Assembly (NCBI GenBank): GCA_046297395.1
Contig: JBKCNM010000104.1
Span: 47,024-111,023 of the forward strand
From: JBEICQ01 sp046297395
GTDB taxonomy: Bacteria; Bacteroidota; Bacteroidia; UBA4408
Length of the DNA: 64,000 nucleotides
Reading direction: 5' to 3'
Shown here: piece by piece, positions 17,182-24,486 of the stretch
How the letters are laid out: the number at the start of each line of letters is the position of its first letter
Numbering within the stretch: the first letter of the stretch is position 1
Program-made: the position numbers and the translations under genes
The notes under the pieces: generated by a model
Seen by the model: only the letters and a program-made list of their open reading frames with translations
Database searches by the model: none
What the model was told of the DNA's origin: nothing

Positions 17182-17595
17182 ATGAAATGTACCATCGCAC
17201 TTTTATTCAGCATGTTCATTGGACAAGCTATTGCAATCAACCCTCCAAAGGCAATTTTAGAAAGTTTTTCTGCAGACTATGCGGATGTTAAATTGGTAAA
17301 ATGGAAAAAAGCGGATGATACTTTTGAAGCTGAATTTAAAAATCAAGGCGTGAAAACCTTCGTCGACTATAACAATGAGGGAAAATGGACTGAAAAAAAA
17401 ATGGTGCTCTCACAAGGTGAATTCCCTTTTCCTGCACAGGAGGATTCCCGTAAGCGTTTCCCAAAGGGAGTTTTTGAATCAGGATTTCACCTTGTGTACC
17501 CCGATGGTTCTGAAAAGCTCAAACTCACGCTGAAGAACAATGCCATCAGACAAGAGCTGTATTACGATATGAAGGGAAATCCCCTGGATAAGTAA
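17182..17595 (+). CDS. Secreted PepSY-like (BLIP-fold) protein
   Basis: A 137-residue exported protein. The signal peptide MKCTIALLFSMFIGQAIA is followed by a PepSY-like putative beta-lactamase-inhibitor fold (DUF2874 type) with the pattern F-x-x-x-Y-x-x-V-x-x-V-x-W (SFSADYADVKLVKWKK) and a second half-repeat near VFESGFHLVYPDG. These proteins are periplasmic and common in Bacteroidota. Their function is unproven, with binding of peptides or inhibition of a protease suggested for the fold. The ATG at 17182 is chosen because it begins the signal peptide; 47 further upstream in-frame codons look non-coding. It stands alone, convergent with ykgJ. Confidence 0.75.
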   Translation: MKCTIALLFSMFIGQAIAINPPKAILESFSADYADVKLVKWKKADDTFEAEFKNQGVKTFVDYNNEGKWTEKKMVLSQGEFPFPAQEDSRKRFPKGVFESGFHLVYPDGSEKLKLTLKNNAIRQELYYDMKGNPLDK

Positions 17596-17638
17596 TCATT
17601 CCTTTCCTCTTTATTATTGAATGTAAGTACAACCTGTT

Positions 17639-18076
17639 TCAAATGTTGGATATCTGCTGTAAAATTTTTTCAACGGCGGGACAAATGGACGCATTTTTGA
17701 AGGTGAGATCCAGAATCTGATGCATTTTTTTACGGTTTGTATGAGGGTATTCTCTGCATGCGGCCGGTCTGGCATCATAAATTCCGCAATAATTGTCTGA
17801 TTGTAAAAACGGACAAGGGCTTGACGCCACCACATAGGAACCATCAGGTTCTCTGATTAAATATTTTCCACTGAGTACTGATGGTTGCATTTTCATGTGA
17901 AAAGACATGCGATTGATATCAGACTCTTTGATGATGGGAGAGGTGGTTTTACAACAGTTTGCGCAGCTCAGGCAATCAGTGGCTTCAAAGACAGATGCAT
18001 GTGCCTCATGAAATTGCTCATCCAGCTCCCTTGGTGGAATACCAAGTAATTTTTTTTTGAGGTTTTTAGCATTCAC
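17639..18076 (-). CDS. YkgJ-family cysteine-cluster (zinc/iron-chelating) protein
   Basis: A 145-residue cytoplasmic protein with the YkgJ cluster. An N-terminal DCLSCANCC motif is followed by CPFLQSDNYCGIYDARPAACREYP and a last cysteine in SICPAVE. The cysteine pattern C-x2-C-x2-CC ... C-x7-C-x8-C is the family's metal (Fe-S or Zn) site. The function is unknown; annotations as Fe-S oxidoreductase are speculative. It lies 10 nt after the hutU stop and ends the DUF5522-hutU-ykgJ operon. Confidence 0.85.
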   Translation of the reverse strand: MNAKNLKKKLLGIPPRELDEQFHEAHASVFEATDCLSCANCCKTTSPIIKESDINRMSFHMKMQPSVLSGKYLIREPDGSYVVASSPCPFLQSDNYCGIYDARPAACREYPHTNRKKMHQILDLTFKNASICPAVEKILQQISNI

Positions 18077-18086
18077 CTCCTGTCAA

Positions 18087-20096
18087 TCAATTTGTGAATA
18101 AGGAATCGTCTACCAAATTTGGGAGTGTAACCTTTAGCAAAGGTTCTCTTTTCATGGCCTCCCTGATGGCAAAAATGGCTTCCGGATTACGGGCCCAACT
18201 TCTTCTGGCAATGCCATTATTTACATCCCAGAACAGCATATTATGGGCTCTTTTTGCTGAGGCATCGGACCCATCAAGTACCAGACCGAAGCCACCATTG
18301 ATTACTTCTCCCCAGCCTACTCCTCCACCGTTATGTAAGCTTACCCATGTAGCTCCTCGGCAGGCATCACCGGCAAAATTTTGCACGGCCATATCCGCGG
18401 TAAATCGCGAGCCGTCGTAAATGTTTGAAGTTTCGCGGTAGGGAGAATCTGTCCCGGAAACATCGTGATGATCGCGACCAAGGACTATGGGTGCCGAAAT
18501 TTTTCCTTCTGCCAGCGCTTTGTGAAATGCGGCTGCAATTTTCATTCTTCCTGTGGCATCGGCATAGAGAATTCTTGCCTTAGAGCCAACAACCATGTTG
18601 TTGGCTTGTGCCTGCTCAATCCATCGAATGTTGTCGTCTAATTGAGTACAGATTTCAGTAGGTGCAGATTTTCTCAGATCCCTCATCACTTCCAGCGCCA
18701 GTGCATCTGTGAGGGCAAGGTCATGCTCAGCTCCCGATGTACAAACCCAACGAAAAGGACCAAATCCATAATCAAAGCACATGGGACCGAGGATATCCTG
18801 GATATAACTGGGATATTTGAAACTCCCGTCTTCTTTCAGAATATCTGCACCTGCTCTTGAAGCCTCAAGGAGAAAGGCATTTCCATAGTCAAAAAAATAC
18901 ATGCCCCTATGGTGCATGGCATTGATGGCATCTGTTTGTCTTCTTAAGGAAGCATACACCGCATTGCGAAATTCTTCAGGATGCTCAGCCATCATCAGGT
19001 TGCTCTCCTCCAAACTATATCCAACAGGATAGTAGCCTCCTGCAAATGGATTGTGCAAACTGGATTGATCTGAGCCAATTTCCACTTCGATGTTATTTCT
19101 TACGATGAATTCCCATAAGTCAACAACATTTCCCTGATAGGCGATGGAAACAGCTTCTTTGTTTGCTCTGGCTATTTTGACCCTTTCGAACAGTTCCACC
19201 ATGTCTGTAAAAACCTCATCCACCCAGCCTTGTTTGTGTCTGGTTTCGGTGGCCTTGGGATTGATTTCTGCAACCACACAAATGCCGCCTGCAATGACTG
19301 TGGCTTTGGGTTGAGCACCACTCATTCCTCCCAAACCACAGGTTACAAAAACCTTGCCTTGCAATCCTTTTTCGCCCCGTGTAAAACGGCGGCCGGCATT
19401 CATAACGGTGATGCAGGTGCCATGAACAATTCCCTGAGGACCTATGTACATATAAGATCCTGCAGTCATCTGGCCATATTGTGTGACACCTAGTGCATTG
19501 AATTTCTCCCAATCATCCGGCTTGGAATGGTTTGGTATCATCATCCCGTTGGTTACAATTACCCTGGGTGCATCAGGAGTGGAGGGAAACAGACCAAGCG
19601 GATGACCCGAATACATCACTAAAGTTTGCTCCTCTGTCATGTTGGCGAGGTATTGCATGGTAAGACGATACTGGGCCCAATTTTGAAATACAGCTCCGTT
19701 ACCTCCATAAGTGATTAATTCGTGTGGATGCTGTGCTACCTGCTTGTCAAGATTGTTTTGTATCATCAGCATGATGGCTGCAGCTTGTCTGCATTTAGCG
19801 GGATACTCATCTATTGGCCTTGCGTAGATTTCGTTTACCGGCATGTATCGGTACATATAAATGCGACCGAATTGCTCCAATTCATTGCTGAATTCCGGTA
19901 GTAGAATTTTATGCTGTGAAGCGGGAAAATACCTCAGGGCGTTTTTCAGTGCCAGCTTTTTTTCTTCAGGTCCGAGTATTTTTTTTCTTTTGGGAGCATG
20001 GTTTACCGCTTGGTCATATGGTTTTGCAGGCGGTAGTTCGGTAGGAATCCCCTCCAGGATTTCCTCCCGAAAGTCAATCTTTGTGCTTACACTCAT
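18087..20096 (-). CDS. hutU: Urocanate hydratase (urocanase), long form
   Basis: Converts urocanate to 4-imidazolone-5-propionate, the second step of histidine degradation, using tightly bound NAD+ as an electrophile. The NAD-binding and active-site segment TCGLGGMSGAQPKA is present, along with YSGHPLGLFPS, QMTAGSYMYIGPQGIVHGT and DHHDVSGTDSPYRETSN. At 669 residues it is about 110 longer than the classical enzyme, with extra N-terminal and internal sequence as in other Bacteroidota and Deinococcus-type urocanases. No hutH, hutI or hutG is nearby, so the pathway is scattered. It overlaps the upstream DUF5522 gene by 4 nt (20093-20096). Confidence 0.95.
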   Translation of the reverse strand: MSVSTKIDFREEILEGIPTELPPAKPYDQAVNHAPKRKKILGPEEKKLALKNALRYFPASQHKILLPEFSNELEQFGRIYMYRYMPVNEIYARPIDEYPAKCRQAAAIMLMIQNNLDKQVAQHPHELITYGGNGAVFQNWAQYRLTMQYLANMTEEQTLVMYSGHPLGLFPSTPDAPRVIVTNGMMIPNHSKPDDWEKFNALGVTQYGQMTAGSYMYIGPQGIVHGTCITVMNAGRRFTRGEKGLQGKVFVTCGLGGMSGAQPKATVIAGGICVVAEINPKATETRHKQGWVDEVFTDMVELFERVKIARANKEAVSIAYQGNVVDLWEFIVRNNIEVEIGSDQSSLHNPFAGGYYPVGYSLEESNLMMAEHPEEFRNAVYASLRRQTDAINAMHHRGMYFFDYGNAFLLEASRAGADILKEDGSFKYPSYIQDILGPMCFDYGFGPFRWVCTSGAEHDLALTDALALEVMRDLRKSAPTEICTQLDDNIRWIEQAQANNMVVGSKARILYADATGRMKIAAAFHKALAEGKISAPIVLGRDHHDVSGTDSPYRETSNIYDGSRFTADMAVQNFAGDACRGATWVSLHNGGGVGWGEVINGGFGLVLDGSDASAKRAHNMLFWDVNNGIARRSWARNPEAIFAIREAMKREPLLKVTLPNLVDDSLFTN

Positions 20097-20278
20097 TCAT
20101 TGTTTTTTTGAGAACGGTTGAAACCGTCGGTTTTTTTGTTGTATCCGAAGGGACAATGCTTGCAGCCACTTTTACAACAGTAGCCGCGCTTGAGGTGGTA
20201 TTTTTCTGTAAAAACCACATATCCCTGTTCTGTCAGGTAATAATCCTCAGGATCTAATTTGTCGAGTCGGGAAAACAT
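20093..20278 (-). CDS. DUF5522-type cysteine-rich small protein
   Basis: A 61-residue cytoplasmic protein with the conserved block YHLKRGYCCKSGCKHCPFGY, whose cysteines (CC..C..C) probably bind a metal. The N-terminal DPEDYYLTEQGYVVFTEKYH is also typical of the family. No function is established. It is the first gene of the operon with hutU (4-nt overlap) and has its own -7 box. The small size, strong conservation of the motif and overlap with the next gene support a real gene. Confidence 0.85.
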   Translation of the reverse strand: MFSRLDKLDPEDYYLTEQGYVVFTEKYHLKRGYCCKSGCKHCPFGYNKKTDGFNRSQKNNE

Positions 20279-20288
20279 TTTCTTTGCA

Positions 20289-20296
20289 CAAATTTA
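20289..20296 (-). promoter_or_regulatory. -7 promoter box of the DUF5522-hutU-ykgJ operon
   Basis: On the minus strand this reads TAAATTTG, a perfect TAnnTTTG, about 10 nt before the ATG at 20278. No -33 TTTG at 19 nt was found. Confidence 0.5.
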
Positions 20297-20340
20297 TGAT
20301 GATTTAAACTAACACGCCTGACTGCAAAAGGTTTAAAGAA

Positions 20341-21210
20341 ATGCTCACGGGACAAGAAATGAATCCTCCTGATTTGGTTCAGGTTAGATGGAGAGGAATG
20401 TTTTTTAAAATGCTCCTACTGGATGCGGTACATCCCGGTTTGGGCGGAAATAAATGGTTCAAGCTCAAATACAACCTGGAGGCGTTTAGTGCCGGTAATT
20501 TTGCCGGGATGGTTAGTATGGCCGGCGCTTACTCTAATCATTTGTATGCTTTGGCATGGATGAGAAAGATCAGCGGCATTCAAATCTCCTGTTTCATCAG
20601 GGGAATGGATGCTCCGGAACCCTCGGCAACCCTTCTTTTTGCAAAGGAACAAGGTGTGCATCTCATTCCTCTCAAAAGAAGTGAATACATGCAGCTGAGA
20701 AACAGTCCGAATGGATTTCTTGAAAGTTACGGTTTGCTAAATCATTATTGGATTCCGGAGGGAGCTGCAAATGAGGAAGGCATGAAAGGGTGCTCAGAAA
20801 TTGTGGATTTTATTCCCCCGGACTGTTCAGATGTGATTCTTCCTTTTGCAACAGGGGCAAGCTGCAGGGGCATGTTGTTGCATCCCCGGAACAACCTTTG
20901 CATCCATGCAATGGCTGTACTAAAAGGATATCATGAAAAGGATGGAAAGATGCAAGAGGCAATCTCTGCAAACCGTTTCAAGTTGTATGCTGAAGCACAC
21001 GATGGTGGATATGCAAAATCTTCAGCAGGGCTCCGCAGTTTTGTCAAAGAGTTTTGGGAAGAGACAGGAATCCTTACCGATCTTGTTTACAATGGTAAGG
21101 CTCTCTATGCCGCAACACAGACCCTTATCCCTCAATTAATGAAGACTCCCGGTAGCGTCCTGTATGTGCACACAGGTGGTTTGCAGAACGGGCTGAATCA
21201 CCCTTTTTAA
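20341..21210 (+). CDS. D-cysteine desulfhydrase / ACC deaminase family PLP enzyme
   Basis: A 289-residue fold-type II PLP enzyme. The predicted Schiff-base lysine is K38 in GGNKWFKLKYNL. The substrate loop AGAYSNHLYALA and the phosphate loop FATGASCRGML near residue 178 match the ACC deaminase/D-cysteine desulfhydrase family, although the usual GTGGT-type loop reads ATGAS. It probably removes sulfide and ammonia from D-cysteine or a related D-amino acid. True ACC deaminase needs residues I cannot check here. The protein is slightly shorter than the 320-340 residues typical of the family. It is divergent from the DUF5522 gene, and its stop codon abuts that of bcp. Confidence 0.82.
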   Translation: MLTGQEMNPPDLVQVRWRGMFFKMLLLDAVHPGLGGNKWFKLKYNLEAFSAGNFAGMVSMAGAYSNHLYALAWMRKISGIQISCFIRGMDAPEPSATLLFAKEQGVHLIPLKRSEYMQLRNSPNGFLESYGLLNHYWIPEGAANEEGMKGCSEIVDFIPPDCSDVILPFATGASCRGMLLHPRNNLCIHAMAVLKGYHEKDGKMQEAISANRFKLYAEAHDGGYAKSSAGLRSFVKEFWEETGILTDLVYNGKALYAATQTLIPQLMKTPGSVLYVHTGGLQNGLNHPF

Positions 21211-21663
21211 TTAGGGTAGAATCTGTTCAGTATGATTTTTGGTATCTACCTTTTCGATGATGTCCTCTATTTTTCCCTCAGGACTTATTAAAAAAGTTGT
21301 TCTTGCAATACCCATGTATTTTTTACCGTACATGCTTTTTTCAACCCAAACTCCAAAAGCTTCAGCGATACTATGGTCGGTATCCGCAATTAAATCGAAG
21401 GGTAGGTTATATTTGGCTATGAAGCGGGCATGCTTTTTTTCGTCGTCGGGGCTAACTCCCAAAACTGCATAACCCATGTCGAGCAAGGCTTTGTGATTCT
21501 CTGCGAGATTACAGGCCTGGGCAGTGCAACCCGGGGTGTCATCCTTGGGATAAAAATAAAGAACCAGTTTTTTACCTTTAAAATCATTGATTGAAATGGT
21601 TTTGCCATCTTGGTTTTTGCCTGTAAAGGCGGGGGCTTTTTTGCCAATGGGAGGGAGACTCAT
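21211..21663 (-). CDS. bcp: Thioredoxin-dependent thiol peroxidase (Bcp/PrxQ)
   Basis: A 150-residue atypical 2-Cys peroxiredoxin that reduces hydroperoxides. The peroxidatic C46 is in DTPGCTAQAC and the resolving C51 is five residues on, the alpha2-type spacing of Bcp. The N-terminal GKKAPAFTGKNQDGK and the motif LYFYPKDDTPG are diagnostic. The start at 21663 (MSLPPIG) is chosen over an ORF extension to 21735 because the extension overlaps the upstream lptG-type gene and has no family similarity. It begins 8 nt after that gene's stop, so both belong to one transcription unit. Confidence 0.93.
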   Translation of the reverse strand: MSLPPIGKKAPAFTGKNQDGKTISINDFKGKKLVLYFYPKDDTPGCTAQACNLAENHKALLDMGYAVLGVSPDDEKKHARFIAKYNLPFDLIADTDHSIAEAFGVWVEKSMYGKKYMGIARTTFLISPEGKIEDIIEKVDTKNHTEQILP

Positions 21664-21671
21664 GGGTGTAT

Positions 21672-22013
21672 TTATTTGGGTGATTTGATGAACAATCCTG
21701 CTGCTACACAGGAAAAAATAATGTTGGGTATCCACACTGCCAGCAGGGCTGGAGCATTACCGGCTGTGGCAAAGGTATTGGATACCTGCATGAAAAGGAT
21801 GTAGATAAAACTGAGGGCTACTCCTGCACCGATATGAAAACCAATGCCCCCTCTCACTTTTCTGGAGGAGAGCGATACTCCGATGAGTGTTAGGACAAAA
21901 GTGGCAAAGGGAAGCGAGGTCCGTTGGTATTTCTCTACCTGGTAAAATGTGACCTGTTCTGAACCCTTCATCTTTTCGTTTTGAATAAACCGATTTAATT
22001 CAAAAAAGTTCAT
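21672..22013 (-). CDS. C-terminal fragment of the interrupted LptF/LptG permease
   Basis: A 113-residue open frame starting at an internal ATG (22013). It holds the end of the periplasmic domain and three membrane helices, with the family's TSLPFATFVLTLIGVSLSSRKVRGG segment entering helix 4. It is in the same frame as the upstream fragment, 153 nt after its stop, and has no separate promoter. It is probably not an independent gene. Confidence 0.5.
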   Translation of the reverse strand: MNFFELNRFIQNEKMKGSEQVTFYQVEKYQRTSLPFATFVLTLIGVSLSSRKVRGGIGFHIGAGVALSFIYILFMQVSNTFATAGNAPALLAVWIPNIIFSCVAAGLFIKSPK

Positions 22014-22166
22014 GGTCTGTATGTTGTCAATCCTTCTTGTGAATTCCGAGATGTTTAATTTGATGTTGATCTCTTTTTTTTCACCGCTTGCAATTTTTTC
22101 ACCATTTCTGTGAAACCACCTCTCGGTATAATTTTTAACCAGCCAGTTTTGTTTTATGCTGTCCCA

Positions 22167-22748
22167 TTATACAATTTCTGCATTCAGTTTGTATTGTAAT
22201 TTTCCGCTTTTAAACCTTTCAAGCGCAAATTTATACCCCATGTTGTCGCCGGTATTGAAGGACTCCAGATAAACAAACTCCCCCGGTTGGATTTGCCTGT
22301 GCACATGCATGTCGCTGAAGTGATGTTTGCCATGCATGTATTTATCTTCAAACTCCAATCTGTGGCGGTTTGCAATAGGAATAACGAAATTGAGCAGCAC
22401 AAAAGACAAAAGTGCAATGACTGAAGAGGCTATCACATAAGGCACAGTAAACCGAAGAAAACTCACTCCACTGCAGAGGATGGCTATAATTTCAGTGTTA
22501 TATGCCATTCTGGATGTGAAAAAAATGACCGAAATGAAAGTGAAAAGTGGACTGAATAAATTGATGAAATAAGGAATGAAATTAAGGTAATAGCCGAAAA
22601 TAATGGCACTCAAGGGGGCATTGGCGTTTAAAAAATCATCCAGTTTTTCCGAGATGTCAAAAATGATGGTAATGGAAATGATCAGGCCAATTGAATAGAA
22701 AAAAGTACCTAAAAACTTTCTGATGATATACCTGTCGAGGATTTTCAT
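22167..22748 (-). CDS. N-terminal fragment of the interrupted LptF/LptG permease
   Basis: The 193 residues up to the premature stop contain the cytoplasmic start MKILDRYIIRKF, three membrane helices (about 12-32, 55-80 and 100-125) and the first half of the periplasmic beta-jelly-roll (about 130-193). If expressed alone it would lack helices 4-6 and is unlikely to work as a permease. Confidence 0.6.
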   Translation of the reverse strand: MKILDRYIIRKFLGTFFYSIGLIISITIIFDISEKLDDFLNANAPLSAIIFGYYLNFIPYFINLFSPLFTFISVIFFTSRMAYNTEIIAILCSGVSFLRFTVPYVIASSVIALLSFVLLNFVIPIANRHRLEFEDKYMHGKHHFSDMHVHRQIQPGEFVYLESFNTGDNMGYKFALERFKSGKLQYKLNAEIV

Positions 22749-22759
22749 TGAAACGAAGC

Positions 22760-22767
22760 CAAAACTA
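22760..22767 (-). promoter_or_regulatory. -7 promoter box of the lptG-type gene
   Basis: On the minus strand this reads TAGTTTTG, a perfect TAnnTTTG, 11 nt before the ATG at 22748. It faces away from the gapN promoter in a 92-bp divergent intergenic region. Confidence 0.5.
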
Positions 22768-22803
22768 AGGTATTTAGATGGTGGAATGATTTTTCAATCA
22801 GGA

Positions 22804-22820
22804 TTTGACAAAGTGTCAAA
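22804..22820 (+). promoter_or_regulatory. Perfect 7-3-7 inverted repeat in the gapN promoter (operator candidate)
   Basis: TTTGACA-AAG-TGTCAAA is a perfect palindrome whose first TTTG doubles as the -33 element of the gapN promoter, 21 nt before the -7 box. A dimeric regulator bound here would block or control the promoter, and might also affect the divergent lptG-type gene. Confidence 0.5.
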
Positions 22821-22828
22821 ATAACACT

Positions 22829-22836
22829 TATATTTG
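22829..22836 (+). promoter_or_regulatory. -7 promoter box of gapN
   Basis: TATATTTG matches TAnnTTTG and ends only 4 nt before the ATG at 22841. The transcription start should fall at or next to the start codon, giving a leaderless mRNA. Confidence 0.6.
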
Positions 22837-22840
22837 CGCC

Positions 22841-24457
22841 ATGGATTCAAACAACATCATCAACTTTCCGAAACTAAGTGAAATACCTTCTGCATTTTCA
22901 TCGCAATTGATTTATGAACAGAGGCATTATTTGGTTCACGGAGAGCTTATCCCTTGGCATGGAGCCACAGAAGATGTATACTCTGCGGTGATGTGCGTGG
23001 AGGGAGAAAAAACGGAAAGAATACGCCTGGGTTCTTGTCCGGTTTTGGGTGCCGAAGAAAGTTTACGGGCGCTCGATGCGGCTCATAAAGCCTATGATCA
23101 GGGGAGGGGAGAGTGGCCCACCATGCCGGTGAAAAAGCGCATTGCCTGCATGCAGAAGTTTGCAAAAGCCATGAAGGCGCAGCGAGAAAAAGTAGTGGCT
23201 TACTTGGTGATGGAGATTGGAAAAAACCTCAAGGATGCTGAAAAGGAATTCGACAGAACCATTGATTACATCATAGATACGATAGAAGCCCTCAAAAATC
23301 TGGATCGCACTTCATCGAGATTACAGAAGGAGCAAGGCATTTATGCGCAGATCAGGCGAGGCCCTATGGGCGTTGTGGCTTGTATGGGTCCATACAATTA
23401 TCCCCTCAATGAAACTTTTGCATTGCTTATTCCCGCCCTAATCATGGGTAATTGTGTGATTCTTAAGCCGGCCCGTTTCGGTGTGCTGCTTCTTCATCCC
23501 TTGCTGGAAGCTTTCAGGGACAGTTTTCCAAAGGGAGTAATCAACATCATTTATGGTCATGGAAAGGAAACCATAGGAACACTTATGGAAACCGGAAAGA
23601 TTGATGTATTTGGATTTATTGGCAGCAGCCGCACGGCAAATGTGCTCAAGAAACAGCATCCCCGACCCAACAGGCTTCGCTCCGTGCTTGGGCTTGAAGC
23701 CAAAAATCCGGGTATCGTTTTAAAAGATGCTGATTTGGATGTGGCTGTAGAGGAATGTATCACAGGCTCCCTTAGTTTTAACGGGCAACGCTGTACGGCA
23801 CTCAAAATTTTGTTTGTTCACGAAAATATCGTTGAGGAATTTTTGAAGCGATTCAACCTTGGTCTCGAAAAACTGAAGACGGGAATGCCATATCAAAATG
23901 CATTTATCACACCTTTGCCGGAACCCGACAAGCCGGCTTACCTCAAAGGCTTAATCGATGATGCCCTTGCAAAGGGTGCAGGTATCGCAAACAACATGGG
24001 GGGGACAATCTCCGGAAGTTATGTTCATCCTTGTGTCTTGTTTCCTGTGGATGCAAGCATGCGGATTTACCATGAGGAGCAATTTGGCCCGGTAGTTCCG
24101 GTAGTTCCCTTCTCTTCCATCGAAACGCCTGTGAAGTATATGGTCGATTCCAATTATGGCCAGCAGGTAAGTTTATTCGGAAACAACAGTGATGAAATGT
24201 CTGCGTTGATTGATCACATGGTGAATCAGGTGTGCAGGGTAAACATCAACAGCCAATGCCAGAGAGGCCCTGATGTTTATCCCTTTAATGGAAGAAAAGA
24301 TAGTGCAGAGGGAACGCTCAGTGTGAGTGATGCTTTGAGGGTTTTCTCCATTCGCACCATGGTGGCATTCAAAGACAGCGATATCAACCAAAGAATATCC
24401 ACCGAAATTTTGGAACAAAGGAAATCCAAATTCCTTTCCACTGATTTTCTTTTGTAA
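22841..24457 (+). CDS. NADP-dependent glyceraldehyde-3-phosphate dehydrogenase-like aldehyde dehydrogenase
   Basis: A 538-residue ALDH-superfamily enzyme most like GapN, which oxidises glyceraldehyde-3-phosphate directly to 3-phosphoglycerate with NADP+. The catalytic cysteine is C318 in NGQRCTALK. The oxyanion asparagine is in MGPYNYPLNE, with cofactor loops ILKPA and FIGSS. The usual ELGGK catalytic-glutamate motif reads GLEAK: the canonical position (34 residues before the cysteine) is G284, and the nearest Glu is E286. Start 22841 follows the promoter; an upstream ORF extension would run through the promoter. The BadF-type kinase gene follows 29 nt later. It could use another aldehyde. 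Confidence 0.85.
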   Translation: MDSNNIINFPKLSEIPSAFSSQLIYEQRHYLVHGELIPWHGATEDVYSAVMCVEGEKTERIRLGSCPVLGAEESLRALDAAHKAYDQGRGEWPTMPVKKRIACMQKFAKAMKAQREKVVAYLVMEIGKNLKDAEKEFDRTIDYIIDTIEALKNLDRTSSRLQKEQGIYAQIRRGPMGVVACMGPYNYPLNETFALLIPALIMGNCVILKPARFGVLLLHPLLEAFRDSFPKGVINIIYGHGKETIGTLMETGKIDVFGFIGSSRTANVLKKQHPRPNRLRSVLGLEAKNPGIVLKDADLDVAVEECITGSLSFNGQRCTALKILFVHENIVEEFLKRFNLGLEKLKTGMPYQNAFITPLPEPDKPAYLKGLIDDALAKGAGIANNMGGTISGSYVHPCVLFPVDASMRIYHEEQFGPVVPVVPFSSIETPVKYMVDSNYGQQVSLFGNNSDEMSALIDHMVNQVCRVNINSQCQRGPDVYPFNGRKDSAEGTLSVSDALRVFSIRTMVAFKDSDINQRISTEILEQRKSKFLSTDFLL

Positions 24458-24486
24458 AACCAACAACAATCCATAACATTACGCAC

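Larger units (their letters stand above)
21672..22748 (-). pseudogene. LptF/LptG-type (YjgP/YjgQ) permease gene interrupted by one in-frame TAA
   Basis: Read on the minus strand from ATG 22748, the frame encodes a normal-length (358-codon) LptG/LptF permease of the LPS export ABC system. Codon 194 (22169-22167) is TAA. I translated the bases after it: 51 further codons (WDSIKQNWLVKNYTERWF and onward) run in the same frame without another stop into the C-terminal membrane segments, ending at 21672. So one base substitution would restore the gene. The break falls in the periplasmic jelly-roll domain. It could be a true nonsense mutation, a sequencing or assembly error, or a recent strain-specific loss. 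Bacteroidota usually carry more than one such permease gene, so loss might be tolerated. Confidence 0.8.

Noticed and set aside
21663..21735. A longer start for bcp at 21735
   Set aside because: The extra 24 residues lie within the C-terminal coding part of the lptG-type gene and are not similar to Bcp N-termini; MSLPPIG at 21663 fits the family.
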